A stretch of 64,000 bases of DNA from Clarkia xantiana subsp. parviflora (GCA_036873135.1 JAPTYO010000059.1:26885564-26949563), one strand, 5' to 3'; counted from the first letter of the stretch, positions 25,991-35,247 are shown. Notes: generated by a model from the letters alone, not told the origin. Translations and numbers: made by a program.

Positions 25991-27997
25991 TAATTTGCAC
26001 TGTTACTCATCGTATATGACCGTGGAATGGTTCAAAGTATTTCTCATTTCGGAATCAAAGCATCACGTTTTCCGTGATGGTAAGTATGCGAAATTCTTCG
26101 GTTTCGGCCGATTTTCTCATTTTTTCAATATAACCTCTTATCGGACCTCTGTTTTTTATGAAATCAGTTTTATTTGCACTCTTACTCATCGTATATGACC
26201 GTGGAATGGTTCAAAGTATTTCTCATTTCGGAATCAAAGCATCACGTTTTCCGTGATGGTAAGTATGCGAAATTCTTCGGTTTCGGCCGATTTTCTCATT
26301 TTTTCAATATAACCTCTTTTCGGACCTCTGTTTTTGATGAAATCAGTTTTATTTGCACTCTTACTCATCGTATATGACTGTGGAATGGTTTAAAGTACTT
26401 CTCATTTCGGACTCAAAACTTCACATTTTCCGTGATGGTTAGTATGCGAAATTCTTCAGTTTCAGCCAATTTTCTCATTTTTTTTTCAATATAACCTCTT
26501 TTCGGACCTCTGTTTTTTATGAAATCAGTTTTATTTACACTCTTACTCATCGTATATGATCGTGGAATGGTTTAAAGTACTTCTCATTTCGGACTCAAAA
26601 CTTCACATTTTCCGTGATGGTTAGTATGCGAAATTCTTCAGTTTCGGCCAATTTTTTCATTTTTTCAATATAACCTTACTCGGACCTCTGTTTTTTATGA
26701 AATCATTTTTATTTGCACTCTTACTCATCGTATATGACCGTGGAATGGTTTAAAGTAATTCTCATTTTGGACTCAAAACTTCACATTTTTTGTGATGGTT
26801 AGTACACGAAATTATTCAGTTTCGGCCAATTTTCTCATTTTTTCAATAAAACCTCACTCGGACCTTTGTTTTTTATGAAATAAGTTTTATTTGCACTCTT
26901 ACTCATCGTATATGACCGTGGAATGGTTCAAAGTATTTCTCATTTCGGAATCAAAGCATCACGTTTTCCGTGATGGTAAGTATGCGAAATTCTTCGGTTT
27001 CGGCCAATTTTCTCATTTTTTCAATATAACCTCTTTTCGGACCTCTGTTTTTGATGAAATCAGTTTTATTTGCACTGTTACTCATCGTATATGAGCGTGG
27101 AATGGTTCAAAGTATTTCTCATTTCGGAATCAAAGCATCACGTTTTCCGTGATGGTAAGTATGCGAAATTCTTCGGTTTCGGCCGATTTTCTCATTTTTT
27201 CAATATAACCTCTTTTCGGACCTCTGTTTTTTATGAAATCAGTTTTATTTGCACTCTTAATCATCGTATATGACCGTGGAATGGTTTAAAGTACTTCTCA
27301 ATTCGGACTCAAAACTTCACATTTTCCGTGATGGTTAGTATGCGAAATTCTTCAGTTTCGGCCAATTTTTTCATTTTTTCAATATAACCTTACTCGGACC
27401 TCTGTTTTTTATGAAATCATTTTTATTTGCACTCTTACTCATCGTATATGACCGTGGAATGGTTTAAAGTAATTCTCATTTTGGACTCAAAACTTCACAT
27501 TTTCTGTGATGGTTAGTACACGAAATTCTTCAGTTTCGGCCAATTTTCTCATTTTTTCAATAAAACCTCACTCGGACCTTTGTTTTTTATGAAATAAGTT
27601 TTATTTGCACTCTTACTCATCGTATATGACCGTGGAATGGTTCAAAGTATTTCTCATTTCGGAATCAAAGCATCACGTTTTCCGTGATGGTAAGTATGCG
27701 AAATTCTTCGGTTTCGGCCAATTTTCTCATTTTTTCAATATAACCTCTTTTCGGACCTGTGTTTTTGATGAAATTAGTTTTATTTGCACTGGTACTCATC
27801 GTATATGACCGTGGAATGGTTCAAAGTATTTCTCATTTCGGAATCAAAGCATCACGTTTTCCGTGATGGTAAGTATGCGAAATTCTTCGGTTTCGGCCGA
27901 TTTTCTCATTTTTTCAATATAACCTCTTTTCGGACCTCTGTTTTTTATGAAATCAGTTTTATTTGCACTCTTAATCATCGTATATGACCGTGGAATG
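25991..27997. repeat. Start of the four-monomer higher-order repeat, left of the insertion
   Basis: From here monomers settle into a repeated order with a 714-bp period: C-type monomers at 26891 and 27605, each followed by a D-type 179 bp later. The last monomer before the element is D-type (CCGATTTTCTC, then CTTAATCATCG). The first after the element is A-type, as the HOR order predicts, so the insertion happened after the HOR formed. Confidence 0.8.
27993..27997. other. Target-site duplication GAATG, left copy
   Basis: GAATG directly precedes the left LTR and is repeated exactly at 36039-36043 directly after the right LTR. Five bases is the usual duplication for LTR retrotransposon integrase. 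It lies in the conserved GACCGTGGAATGGTT motif at the start of an A-type monomer. Confidence 0.95.
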
Positions 27998-28184
27998 TGT
28001 TAGGTTATAAAGTCTAGGTCAACGGGTCGTCAATCTAGAATTTATCTCCCACTAATGAAATGTCGGGTTCAGTGCTCCTAGGACTAGTCGTTCTGATCCG
28101 TGCCCTTATACTCCCTTGGGGTAGTCGTTCTGATCCCTGCCCTTATACTCTCTTGGGGTAGTCGTTCTGATATGTGTCCTTCTC

Positions 28185-28276
28185 TTCTCTCCTTCTGACC
28201 TCCTTTCCTTCTCTCCTTCTGACCTCCTTTCCTTCTCTCCTTCTGACCTCCTTTCCTTCTCTCCTTCTGACCTCCT
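28185..28276 (-). repeat. 24-bp CT-rich tandem repeat in the left LTR
   Basis: About 3.8 copies of a 24-bp unit built on TTCTCTCCTTCTGACCTCCT. Since 24 is a multiple of 3, it opens an 88-codon minus-strand frame rich in Arg, Glu and Lys (28106-28372) that starts at TTG. I regard the frame as a product of the repeat. It lies downstream of the TATA box, so it would be in the transcribed leader. Confidence 0.85.
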
Positions 28277-28385
28277 GAGGCTTGTACTTCTTACCCCTGG
28301 GGCTTGTCCTACTGCTCTATGCTCTTCTGCTTCCTTGGTTCTCTTCTCCTTGCCACCCTGCAAGAGGGGCAATACCAGGCACAGA

Positions 28386-28393
28386 GGGGGGGG
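28386..28393. repeat. Run of 8 G in the left LTR
   Basis: The matching run in the right LTR has 16 G. This is one of three differences between the two LTRs and probably reflects slippage or a homopolymer error. Confidence 0.85.
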
Positions 28394-28516
28394 TGGTGCC
28401 TGATGAACCCTCTCCGATGCCTAAGTCAGTACGGTTTTAGAGAGATAAAGCTAGAGAGATGTCAGAGCAAAATTGTGCAACTTGCCAAGATGATCAAATG
28501 AATAGAGGAGGTGTTG

Positions 28517-28524
28517 TATTTATA
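28517..28524 (-). promoter_or_regulatory. TATA box of the left LTR
   Basis: TATAAATA on the minus strand, in the context GCCTATAAATACAACACC. It sits about 540 bp into the LTR from its U3 end, a usual position for the core promoter. In this 3' LTR it would drive transcription leftward, out of the element and into the satellite. Confidence 0.75.
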
Positions 28525-28734
28525 GGCAACGGTGTCATTAAGGTGGCTTAATGACATCGTTAACCTTTAAACACAATTAATTAACCTTTAAGCACATAAT
28601 TAAGACCTTAGGATTCGGAGAAGGTAGGCGGAGTGGACCGAGTGTGGGAGTCCGAAAATGGTGCCGGGGCCCTTGGGGGGAGGAGAAATCTGACCCCCAG
28701 GGGTAGGGGTTGGGTGAGGGCACCCAACCCCTCC

Positions 28735-28904
28735 TAGGGAGGATGGGGTTGGCCAACCCCATCCCCCCTAGGGGAGATCGGGTTGGCCGACCCGATCTCT
28801 CCTAGGAGAGATCGGGTTGGTCCACCCGATCTCCCCTAGGGGAGATCGGGTTGGCTGACCCGATCTCCCCTAGGGGAGGTCGGGTGTGGCCACCCAACCT
28901 CACC
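28735..28904. repeat. 34-bp palindromic repeat array in left LTR U3, 5 units
   Basis: Five exact-length 34-bp units, each starting TAGG. A typical unit contains GATCGGGTTGG then CACCCGATC, so it folds back on itself with a stem of about 8 bp or more. Neighbouring units meet at CCTAGG, itself palindromic, giving a second register of folding (for example GGAGAGATC with GATCTCTCC). A shortened related unit precedes at about 28704-28734. The array lies upstream of the TATA box, so binding of a regulator is possible but unproven. Confidence 0.9.
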
Positions 28905-28923
28905 TAGGCGAGTCTGACTCGGC

Positions 28924-28948
28924 CGGACGAGCGCTTCGGCCTCGTCCG
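28924..28948. other. GC-rich inverted repeat in left LTR U3
   Basis: CGGACGAG and CTCGTCCG form an 8-bp perfect stem around a 9-base loop (CGCTTCGGC), extendable with mismatches. The same structure is present in the right LTR near 35896-35920. It adds to the unusually dense dyad symmetry of this U3. Confidence 0.8.
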
Positions 28949-29066
28949 AGCCGTTGGTGTTTTCGCGAAGGGTTCGGGTTGAAGTTTCGATTTACAATCA
29001 TTAACGGGGTGATAAAAATAAAGCGATTCGGAAGTCAACGGGTTCAAATTGGGCGTATATCCATCA

Positions 29067-29075
29067 CATGCCCCC
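29067..29075 (-). other. Probable polypurine tract next to the 3' LTR
   Basis: On the element strand CTCGGGGGCATG stands immediately before the LTR start TGATGG. A short G-rich tract here is where plus-strand DNA synthesis is primed in LTR retrotransposons. It is short and followed by CAT, so it is weaker than a textbook tract. The position is the main support. Confidence 0.55.
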
Positions 29076-29246
29076 GAGTCAACCAATGGCCTAACCCTTG
29101 ATTGACTCTATTTTAGGATGGTATGACACGCGCAATTTGAAACCGGGGTTTTACCTTTCGTCTGAATACTTACTTACCCATGGATGCATGTCTTTGACTC
29201 TGCCCCCTGCCTTATGAGATAGAGGAATTGTAAACGTCAGAGTAGC

Positions 29247-29274
29247 ACGGACGTGTGCCTAAGCACGCGTCCGT
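29247..29274. other. Strong hairpin, 12-bp arms and 4-base loop
   Basis: ACGGACGTGTGC and GCACGCGTCCGT pair over 12 bp with one T/G position, around the loop CTAA. Possible roles are RNA folding near the 3' end of the element transcript or a remnant of a small inverted-repeat element. Nothing distinguishes these from the sequence. Confidence 0.75.
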
Positions 29275-29397
29275 CTGAGGTGGGAGTAATAAATCTATCT
29301 TTGCTACAGACGTATACTCAAAAAATACATGCTCGCATAGGAATGCAATACGGATACACCTAAGTGACTCATGCTTCAATTTCATGTCGGGACTTGT

Positions 29398-29826
29398 CTA
29401 AGTGAAGGAAAATTTAATTTTGGTCCGAAATTTTTCTAAGTATGGGATACTGGAAAATACACCTAGGATGTTAACTAGGAGTGAACATGGACATATCATG
29501 AACATGAGGATGTGTACTAGCATACATGCAAGTAGGAACATAAGGATGGGAGTGAGTAGAGACATGATGCGATTGTAGTCATGAATGTATGCATGAATAT
29601 ATGGCGGCCATGTGCATGGACGTCTAAATGTTTGAACACATGGGAGTGTGTACGTGGGCATGCATATGAGTGCAAGCATGAACATGTATGTATGCATGGA
29701 CGGGTTGTGAGTATGAGCATGAGTGATGACATTGATGTACCTGTAGATGTTAATCATGAATATGAGCATAAGTGCAAAGGTGAGAGCATAGACCTCTCCT
29801 TTACTTGAGGGTGGGAACTCTGCCAC
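29398..29826. repeat. CATG-rich low-complexity stretch
   Basis: CATG, ATGAATATG, GCATGAAC and similar short words recur irregularly across about 350 bp. The bias keeps several overlapping frames open on both strands (up to 142 codons on the minus strand). The predicted proteins are low-complexity (Met, His, Tyr, Thr rich), so I do not call a gene. It looks like degraded short-word repeats inside the element. Confidence 0.6.
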
Positions 29827-30217
29827 TCAATGGGACACAACGTTCCGCCTCCCTCGTACTAGCGTGAGCATTGTCCATTAATATCGACCTTCGGCACGTG
29901 TAACATTTTTCCTTCATTCGTTGGAGCGTGTGTATAGCTCTTGACCTTTACCTTTTTGGGAAGCTTTCTTCTTCAGACAGGGAGACCTTGAAGATCGTTT
30001 TCCAAGGTAGTCAGACCAAATCTGACCGTCCGTTGAATCAGATGAGAGGGAAGGACCCTCTAGTTCTGCTTATCAGACCTAGAAATTTTCTAAGTCAGGG
30101 GTGGCTGCTAATGCTTCCAGTATGTTCTTTTTCCCTTCTCTTTTCTTTGTGATATACTTATGATTGTTCTCATGCTGCTTCCTTCTTGTTGTTAGAGCGT
30201 TCTTCCCTGGTTACCAT
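29827..30217. other. No recognisable feature
   Basis: A plus-strand frame of 74 codons (29928-30152, not starting at ATG) covers part of this stretch and resembles nothing I know. A GTATGT at 30120 and a TTAG ending at 30195 could be splice sites, but joining there does not keep frame with the following open frame. Confidence 0.4.
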
Positions 30218-30706
30218 ATGGTTCTTGTGGTGGGTGAGAGTTCAAGTCAATCTAAATCCAAGGCACGGAAACCTGACTCTGAGGTCGGGCCCTCGGCTGC
30301 CAAGGAGAAGGAAACCGTGAGAGGCTCTCCTTCAAGTGCCCCCTTGCTGACTCCCTCCCATGATAAGGAGGTAGTGGTTGAAGAGGCGCCCTCTTTGCTT
30401 GACAAAAGGGAACGACCTGTGGCTGGCGATGGGGTGATCATAGGTCTTGATGTCTCTTCTCTATCCCCTGCCCCCCAGCCGAGGGGCCGAGTCTCAAGTT
30501 TATTTCATCTTCATATGGATTTGACGACTTTTGAAGGTGTCTTTGTCTTTCCTATGGGTTATGTTATTAACCCCTGCGTTGAAGATTTTTCTTTTGGTGA
30601 CGGGTGTGATCATTATCTTACATTGAGGTTCCCCTCTCTTGCCATGGCTCTGATTAAGATAGCAAATTCTTGCTTTGGAGTTTGGTGGAGACTGCTCTTG
30701 AATTAG
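30218..30706 (+). pseudogene. Antisense reading frame of the retrotransposon (162 codons), probably decayed
   Basis: The first ATG of the open frame is at 30218, giving 162 residues. The first half is hydrophilic and rich in Ser, Lys, Glu and Pro, as in a disordered tail. The second half has a more folded character, with a hydrophobic stretch around FEGVFVFPMGYVINP. It lies on the strand opposite to the element. Antisense extra frames near the 3' end are known in Tat-lineage gypsy elements, some with plant-mobile or putative gypsy-type transposase domains. I cannot confirm either domain by eye. A TAG ends it, two more stops follow in the same frame within 25 bp, and the frame then reopens from 30734. 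It could also be a captured host gene fragment. Confidence 0.4.
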
Positions 30707-30733
30707 CCTCTACTAGTGTCGTAGTTGTGATCG

Positions 30734-31012
30734 TTGTGGGGATCGTTTTGTTATATGCCCTCAATAGTGCTTGTCGTGATTCTTTGCTTCATGGTTGATT
30801 TCGTGAGATATGGAGGTTGTCTTCATAGTGAGGACGTCTCCTTCCTGGTATCACCCAGTGGGTTGAAATATAAGTGCCTACCTTTGATGAGCGTACGAAG
30901 GGTGTTGTTTTTCCTTTTTCTTGAACCTCCTCCTAAGGCTAAGCGTAGCCTTTTGATGTTCGTGGTCGGGATGGTGTCTTTACAATGCATGTCTTTGACA
31001 GATGTTTTATGA
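30734..31012 (+). pseudogene. Possible continuation of the antisense frame (92 codons)
   Basis: This open stretch is in the same frame as 30218-30706 and is separated from it only by three stops between 30704 and 30730. It has no ATG at its start and is rich in hydrophobic residues. It may be the distal part of one inactivated antisense gene, or chance. It runs into the 27-bp minisatellite. Confidence 0.25.
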
Positions 31013-31306
31013 TGTGCTGCCATGATAATCACTTCGGGGTATGTGGACATGATAGCCACTTCGTGATGTGTCGGAGTGATAGCCCTTCTGTATTGTGTGG
31101 ACATGATAGCCAGTTCAGGGTATGTGGACATGATAGCCACTTCAAGGTATGTGGACATGATAGCCACTTCAAGATATGTGGACATGATAGCCACTTCAGG
31201 GTATGTGGACATGATAGCCACTTCAGGGTATGTGGACATGATAGCCACTTCAGGGTATGTGGACATGATAGCCACTTCAGGGTATGTGGACATGATAGCC
31301 ACATCA
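31010..31306. repeat. 27-bp minisatellite, 11 units
   Basis: Units based on GGTATGTGGACATGATAGCC followed by ACTTCA repeat every 27 bp. The first copies (from 31010, 31064 and 31091) are diverged, and the four from 31199 to 31306 are nearly identical. Because 27 is divisible by 3, all frames free of stops stay open on both strands, giving predicted proteins with a 9-residue period. These are repeat artefacts. Tandem repeats in the 3' untranslated part are known in Tat-lineage elements and can seed new satellites. Confidence 0.95.
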
Positions 31307-32019
31307 CGATGTATGGAGTTGTGCTTTAGTATTCCTTTCTCGTTGGAGAGCCTTTATTGCTATAGCTGCCTTATGTTTAGGCTATGTTTGTTAGGTTAGG
31401 TCCCGATGTCTCGTCTTGTCGGATGTTGTATCCTTTATGCTCTTTAGATGTCTCCTTCATGAGTTGTGCTTGACGATGTTCAAGTCTGATACGACCATAG
31501 GTCACGCGAGGGCGACATGCAAGACAATAACATTTGTCGGAGGTTGCTTTGTGCGACCTGTAAGGCAATTCCTCTTTTTGATGGGTCGAGTTTATTTTGA
31601 GAGCCTTGGACTTTGGATTTCATGTCTTTTCTATCCTCCTTGGTGGTGTTGGGTTCCTTTGGGATACTTCTCTTGACTTGTGATATGGATGGTAGGATAA
31701 CTCGTTACTTTTCATGATAACCTCTTGTGCTTCTGTGTATGATCCTTTGGTCATGGACTTGTCCCTTGTATATGCTTTCCTTTCCTTATCTTTCTTTTGT
31801 GTTTTCCTTCATGCCATACCTGCCATACCTGCCATCTCATCAAGAAAAAACATTACTTGTTCTTCACATTACTTTACTTAGAAATTTCTTTCTCATGGTA
31901 TCCCTCTGAGCATGGTATCCTTCTAAGCATGGTATTCTTCTAAGAATGGTATTCTTCTAAGAATGGTGTGATGATCTCTTCTGATACCCCTTACACGGTA
32001 TACGTTATACTGTTAGACC
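31307..32019. other. Unrecognised spacer with a short 17-bp repeat
   Basis: No convincing gene. Short frames on both strands have no recognisable domains and mostly lack good starts. The only clear structure is the 17-bp repeat at 31894-31961. Confidence 0.5.
31894..31961. repeat. 17-bp tandem repeat, 4 units
   Basis: Four units of the type CATGGTATTCTTCTAAG in succession, the first more diverged (CATGGTATCCCTCTGAG), followed by a partial fifth. Confidence 0.85.
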
Positions 32020-32812
32020 AAAGATACGCTCTTGGTGGGCGTCGAAATCTGTTCACGAGACAGGCTCTCGGACGGCACTTAACGTTTCACAGGATAGGCT
32101 CCCGGAGGGCACAGGTTAGTCCACCGATACGTTCTTGACGGGTGTCAAAATCTGTTCACGAGACAGGCTCTCGGACGGCACTTAACGTTTCACAGGATAG
32201 GCTCCCGGAGGGCTCAGGTTAGACCAAAGATACGCTCCTGGTAGGCGTCGAACTGGTAGTTTGAAATCTACCTCAAGATACGCTCTTGGGGGCGTCGAAC
32301 TGGTAGTGTTTTTTCTACCTCAAGATACGCTCTTGGGGGCGTCGAATCTGGTAGGTTGCAAATCTACCTCAAGATACGCTCCTGGGGGCGTCGAAATTCG
32401 TAGTTTTTGGAAACCACTCTCAAGATACGCTCTTGGTGCGTCGAAGGTCGTAGTGTATAAACTACTCTCAAGATACGCTCTTGGGGGCGTCGAAATTCGT
32501 AGTTTTTGGAAACCACTCTCAAGATACGCTCTTGGTGCGTCGAAGGTTGTAGTGTATAAACTACTCTCAAGATACGCTCTTGGGGGCGTCGAAGGTCGTA
32601 GTATGAACACTACTCTCAAGATACGCTCTTGGGGGCGTCGAAGATCGTAGTATAAAAACTACTCTCAAGATACGCTCTTGGGGGCGTCGAATCTGTTCGC
32701 GGGATAGGCTCCCGGAGGGCACAGGGTTCGTAGTTTTAGAACTACTCTCAAGATACGCTCTTGGGGGCGTCGAATGTGTTCGCGGGATAGGCTCCCGGAG
32801 GGCTCATAATGT
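32020..32812. repeat. Hairpin-forming tandem repeats (GATACGCTC family), 13 copies
   Basis: The motif GATACGCTCTTGGGGGCGTC recurs 13 times with changes, starting near 32023, 32126, 32229, 32278, 32324, 32373, 32424, 32472, 32523, 32571, 32620, 32669 and 32752. The first three are about 103 bp apart and the rest mainly 46-51 bp apart. ACGCTC and GGGCGT can pair around TTGG in each copy. Between motifs, GTAGT and ACTAC form a second small inverted repeat. A related motif, GATAGGCTCCCGGAGGGC, is interspersed at the two ends. In the middle, two of these units alternate as a dimer of about 99 bp. Open frames here are products of the repeat. Confidence 0.9.
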
Positions 32813-34123
32813 TACCTTATCTTGTGTCCTTTCTCATGTAGGGTGCGTCTTTGGTATGCTTTTCGAGTCTTTACTTGACTTTTCCTTCTATGATATTGCA
32901 TGCTACCACGCTTTTCCTTCAATGTGGGAGATCACCTCTCGAGGGCGATGTTTGTGTGTTGCCAACTTAGGACGAGTTCGTATAGGGAGTTGATGATGTT
33001 TTCCTTTTATGTGACCTCTTCTAGGAAAAGTGGTATTGCATGTTCTTGTGATCTTCTGCCTCTAATCTCTTCCTTTACACTTAGGTGGACTACCAAGCAC
33101 TTATTCGTTTGGTGCCCCCCAAGTTGCTTGGTGGTCACACCGCCTTTCATACTTGGCCGTTGAAGGCCCCTCGTTCATTTTCTTGGTTGGGTACCCCTTA
33201 TGCTCGGGGCTCCCTTGTCTGCTTGTTTGAATGCGATGAGTGTCCCTTGTAGGATTTACTCTTTCTCATGCTTGCTTGTTTCAGTCATAGGCATGGTTTG
33301 GATGATGCCTTTGTCGGATGTGTCTTTGGAGGTTGGGTGGAAGAGCTTTTGCTTTGGGTGGGTGGGGGTGGATTTCATTCTCTTGATAACTAGGATGTGG
33401 CAGTGTCTGTATCCTAGGGGTGCTTGTAAATTTTTCCCCCCTTTCCTTGTGTAGGTTGAAGAGCTCTCTCATAGAATGGTGTCTTGAGTTGTTAATCTCG
33501 TAGGCGTGTTTCAGACTATTCAATCTGATCCATGCTCTTTGCTCGTGCATGGGGGTGTGGGGGTCTGACCGGGCTGTATCTTCTTGGACTGTTGTGGCAC
33601 TTAGAGTGCCTTGCCTTTTCCTTCACATTGGAGTATTCTTCAATGCCTTTGGGGAGTGTCACATTGGTCATGTTCCTCCCACCTTGAATCTTGGTTATAG
33701 ACTTTTTTTTGAATTAGGACTTGAACCTAAAAAGGACGTTTTCCTTTAGGTTCGCCGGTGGTGTTCCCTGATTTTCCATGGGTTTGCCCTCGTATTGGCT
33801 ATTCCTTGTTGGATAACTTCATTAGAGGCTGCATTTGTATTGCGTACGTATACGTGTTTGAGGTGTGTTGAGCTGACAAGTCTTTCCTTTTTTGTTTTGT
33901 CATAACCTTCATTCATCATGTATTCGGCGTATGGCCTTAGAGGCGGGATATTTTTCTAGTGCCCCTTTTATCGGGGTTCTCCTCTTGATGGGATGCCAGG
34001 GTCAAATGTCTTATCATTTGCAGACAAGGTGGTTGATCGGGAAGTGCGTCTAGTGCGAGGGTCGATCTTGAAACCTTACTCCCCAAGCTTTAGAGCTCTT
34101 CTTTGGTTGATCTTGTGGAACTA
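32813..34123. other. Unrecognised internal region of the element
   Basis: Short frames on both strands (at most about 90 codons) show no known retrotransposon domain. In a complete gypsy element, protease, reverse transcriptase and integrase would occupy about 3 kb downstream of gag. Here neither length nor coding signal allows that. The region may be decayed gag followed by unrelated sequence. Confidence 0.5.
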
Positions 34124-34808
34124 TTATCCTGCCCTAAGGCTCTTGGTAGGAGATGTATCTCCTTTTTCATACTCTAGTTGTTGGACTATCTCTTTTGCTA
34201 ATCTTGCATCCTTAGAGTTTCTCTCTTGGTGCATGACTTCAATGACCGGATTTTCTACTGATGTTTGTTTTGTTAGGACTTGTATCCTTGGCTGCCTTTC
34301 TTTCTTGTGCGATGGCGAGGGAGAGGCACAGACTGCTGCCTTCCCCCTGGGGGTGGCTCTTGACAATTTCTTCTTTGTTCTTCTCGCTGCCCTGCTCTAG
34401 GGTGCGAGTCGTGTTCTTCTTCTGGGACTTGTTCTTCCTCATGAACTTCTTCTTCTTCATGCTGGTGTTGCCTTTCCTGCCTATTCCTTAGGGTCTCTCT
34501 GCAAGCTAGTGGTATCCCTGTGGGATACCCTTGAGGTTGTGCTTCATAGTGGTATCCCTGTGGAGGTGCCGTGTATTGGGACGGCACTCCTTGTTGCCCC
34601 CCTGTCCCTGTGGCTTCCTAGTCAATGGAGTTGGAGCTGTGGAAGCCTCCTCCCTGCTTGTTAGGCTGGGGTGCCTGTGGGGCTATCTGAGGCTCTGGTG
34701 TGCAGGCTGTTTCTCTGGGTTAGGCTGCCTTGCTGGAGGTATAGGATGTCTCCCTCGCCTATTGCCCCCAGGTGGGCGGTGATGCCTAGATACTAAGTTG
34801 GTCGTCAT
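34124..34808 (-). pseudogene. Degenerate gag-like region
   Basis: An ATG at 34808-34806, about 50 bp after the LTR, opens a 41-codon frame (to 34683) rich in Arg, Pro and Gly (begins MTTNLVSRHHRPPGG). The same compositional theme continues in a shifted frame from about 34700 to 34273, with Pro/Gln-rich sequence, then an acidic run (EEEEVHEEE), interrupted by a stop at 34618-34620. From about 34290 to 34124 it continues in a third frame with a possible helical segment (KDARLAKEIVQQLEYE). Position and composition match the variable N-terminal part of plant gypsy gag proteins. No zinc-knuckle motif (CX2CX4HX4C) is visible. At least two frameshifts and one stop would block a normal product. Gag identity is an inference. 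Confidence 0.45.
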
Positions 34809-34839
34809 CGCTCTTGTTATTGCCAGGCTTTCTGTTCGA

Positions 34840-34858
34840 AGCCCACGGACGGCGCCAA
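34840..34858 (-). other. Primer binding site of the element
   Basis: On the minus strand the sequence directly after the LTR end (CTAACA) is CTTGGCGCCGTCCGTGGGC. TGGCGCCGT matches the complement of the 3' end of plant tRNA-Asp (known family feature), after which the match weakens. This site fixes the element's orientation and makes the right LTR its 5' LTR. Confidence 0.7.
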
Positions 34859-35046
34859 GTGTTAGGTTATAAAGTCTAGGTCAACGGGTCGTCAATCTAG
34901 AATTTATCTCCCACTAATGAAATGTCGGGTTCAGTGCTCCTAGGACTAGTCGTTCTGATCCGTGCCCTTATACTCCCTTGGGGTAGTCGTTCTGATCCCT
35001 GCCCTTATACTCTCTTGGGGTAGTCGTTCTGATATGTGTCCTTCTC

Positions 35047-35138
35047 TTCTCTCCTTCTGACCTCCTTTCCTTCTCTCCTTCTGACCTCCTTTCCTTCTCT
35101 CCTTCTGACCTCCTTTCCTTCTCTCCTTCTGACCTCCT
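35047..35138 (-). repeat. 24-bp CT-rich tandem repeat in the right LTR
   Basis: The same 3.8 units as in the left LTR, with identical sequence, lying in the transcribed leader downstream of the TATA box. Confidence 0.85.
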
Positions 35139-35247
35139 GAGGCTTGTACTTCTTACCCCTGGGGCTTGTCCTACTGCTCTATGCTCTTCTGCTTCCTTGG
35201 TTCTCTTCTCCTTGCCACCCTGCAAGAGGGGCAATACCAGGCACAGA

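Larger units (their letters stand above)
1..27997. repeat. Tandem satellite array, left arm (178-179 bp monomer)
   Basis: Head-to-tail copies of an AT-rich monomer fill this arm without a break, roughly 155 copies by length. Landmarks recurring in nearly every copy are GACCGTGGAATGGTT, CTCATTTCGGACTCAAA, CCGTGATGG, GAAATTCTTC, TTTCGGCCAATTTT, CAATATAACCT and GCACTCTTACTCATCG. Spacing between the same landmark in adjacent copies is 178-179 bp, the nucleosome-scale size seen in many plant centromeric satellites. I do not recognise the family by name. Reading frames of about 67 codons recur in it. They start at TTG, and since 179 is not a multiple of 3 they overlap from copy to copy, so they are by-products of the repeat and not genes. 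Confidence 0.97.
27998..29066 (-). repeat. Left LTR (3' LTR of the element), 1069 bp
   Basis: It begins TGTTAGGTTATAAAG and ends TATATCCATCA on the plus strand, so on the element strand it runs TGATGG...CTAACA. It matches the right LTR base for base by eye, apart from one substitution (C at 28698, T at 35568), a G run of 8 instead of 16, and three fewer 34-bp palindromic units. In element orientation U3 is at the right, with the palindrome array. The TATA box is at 28517-28524, and R/U5 with CT-rich repeats extends to 27998. Confidence 0.95.
29067..29397. other. Non-coding 3' region of the element
   Basis: No reading frame or known domain is apparent. The stretch contains the hairpin at 29247-29274 and otherwise unremarkable mixed-composition sequence. 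Confidence 0.5.

Noticed and set aside
28106..28372. 88-codon charged frame in each LTR (also 34968-35234)
   Set aside because: Begins at TTG and is mostly the 24-bp repeat. Its identity in both LTRs is expected from LTR identity and is not evidence of function.
28886..29101. Short frames on both strands at the U3 end of the LTRs
   Set aside because: They lie in palindromic and GC-rich U3 sequence, and open frames on opposite strands mirror each other, as palindromes produce.
29398..29826. A 142-codon minus-strand frame
   Set aside because: Low-complexity product caused by CATG-rich sequence, with overlapping frames on both strands.
30120..30195. Candidate intron (GTATGT to TTAG) before the antisense frame
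   Set aside because: Splicing there joins the upstream frame to a frame with an early stop, not to the 30218 open frame.
30823..31329. Open frames up to 159 codons around the 27-bp minisatellite
   Set aside because: The repeat unit is a multiple of three, so frames on both strands stay open. The products are simple 9-residue repeats.
32261..32650. Open frames of 68-129 codons in the hairpin repeats
   Set aside because: They follow the repeat period on both strands and show no independent coding signal.
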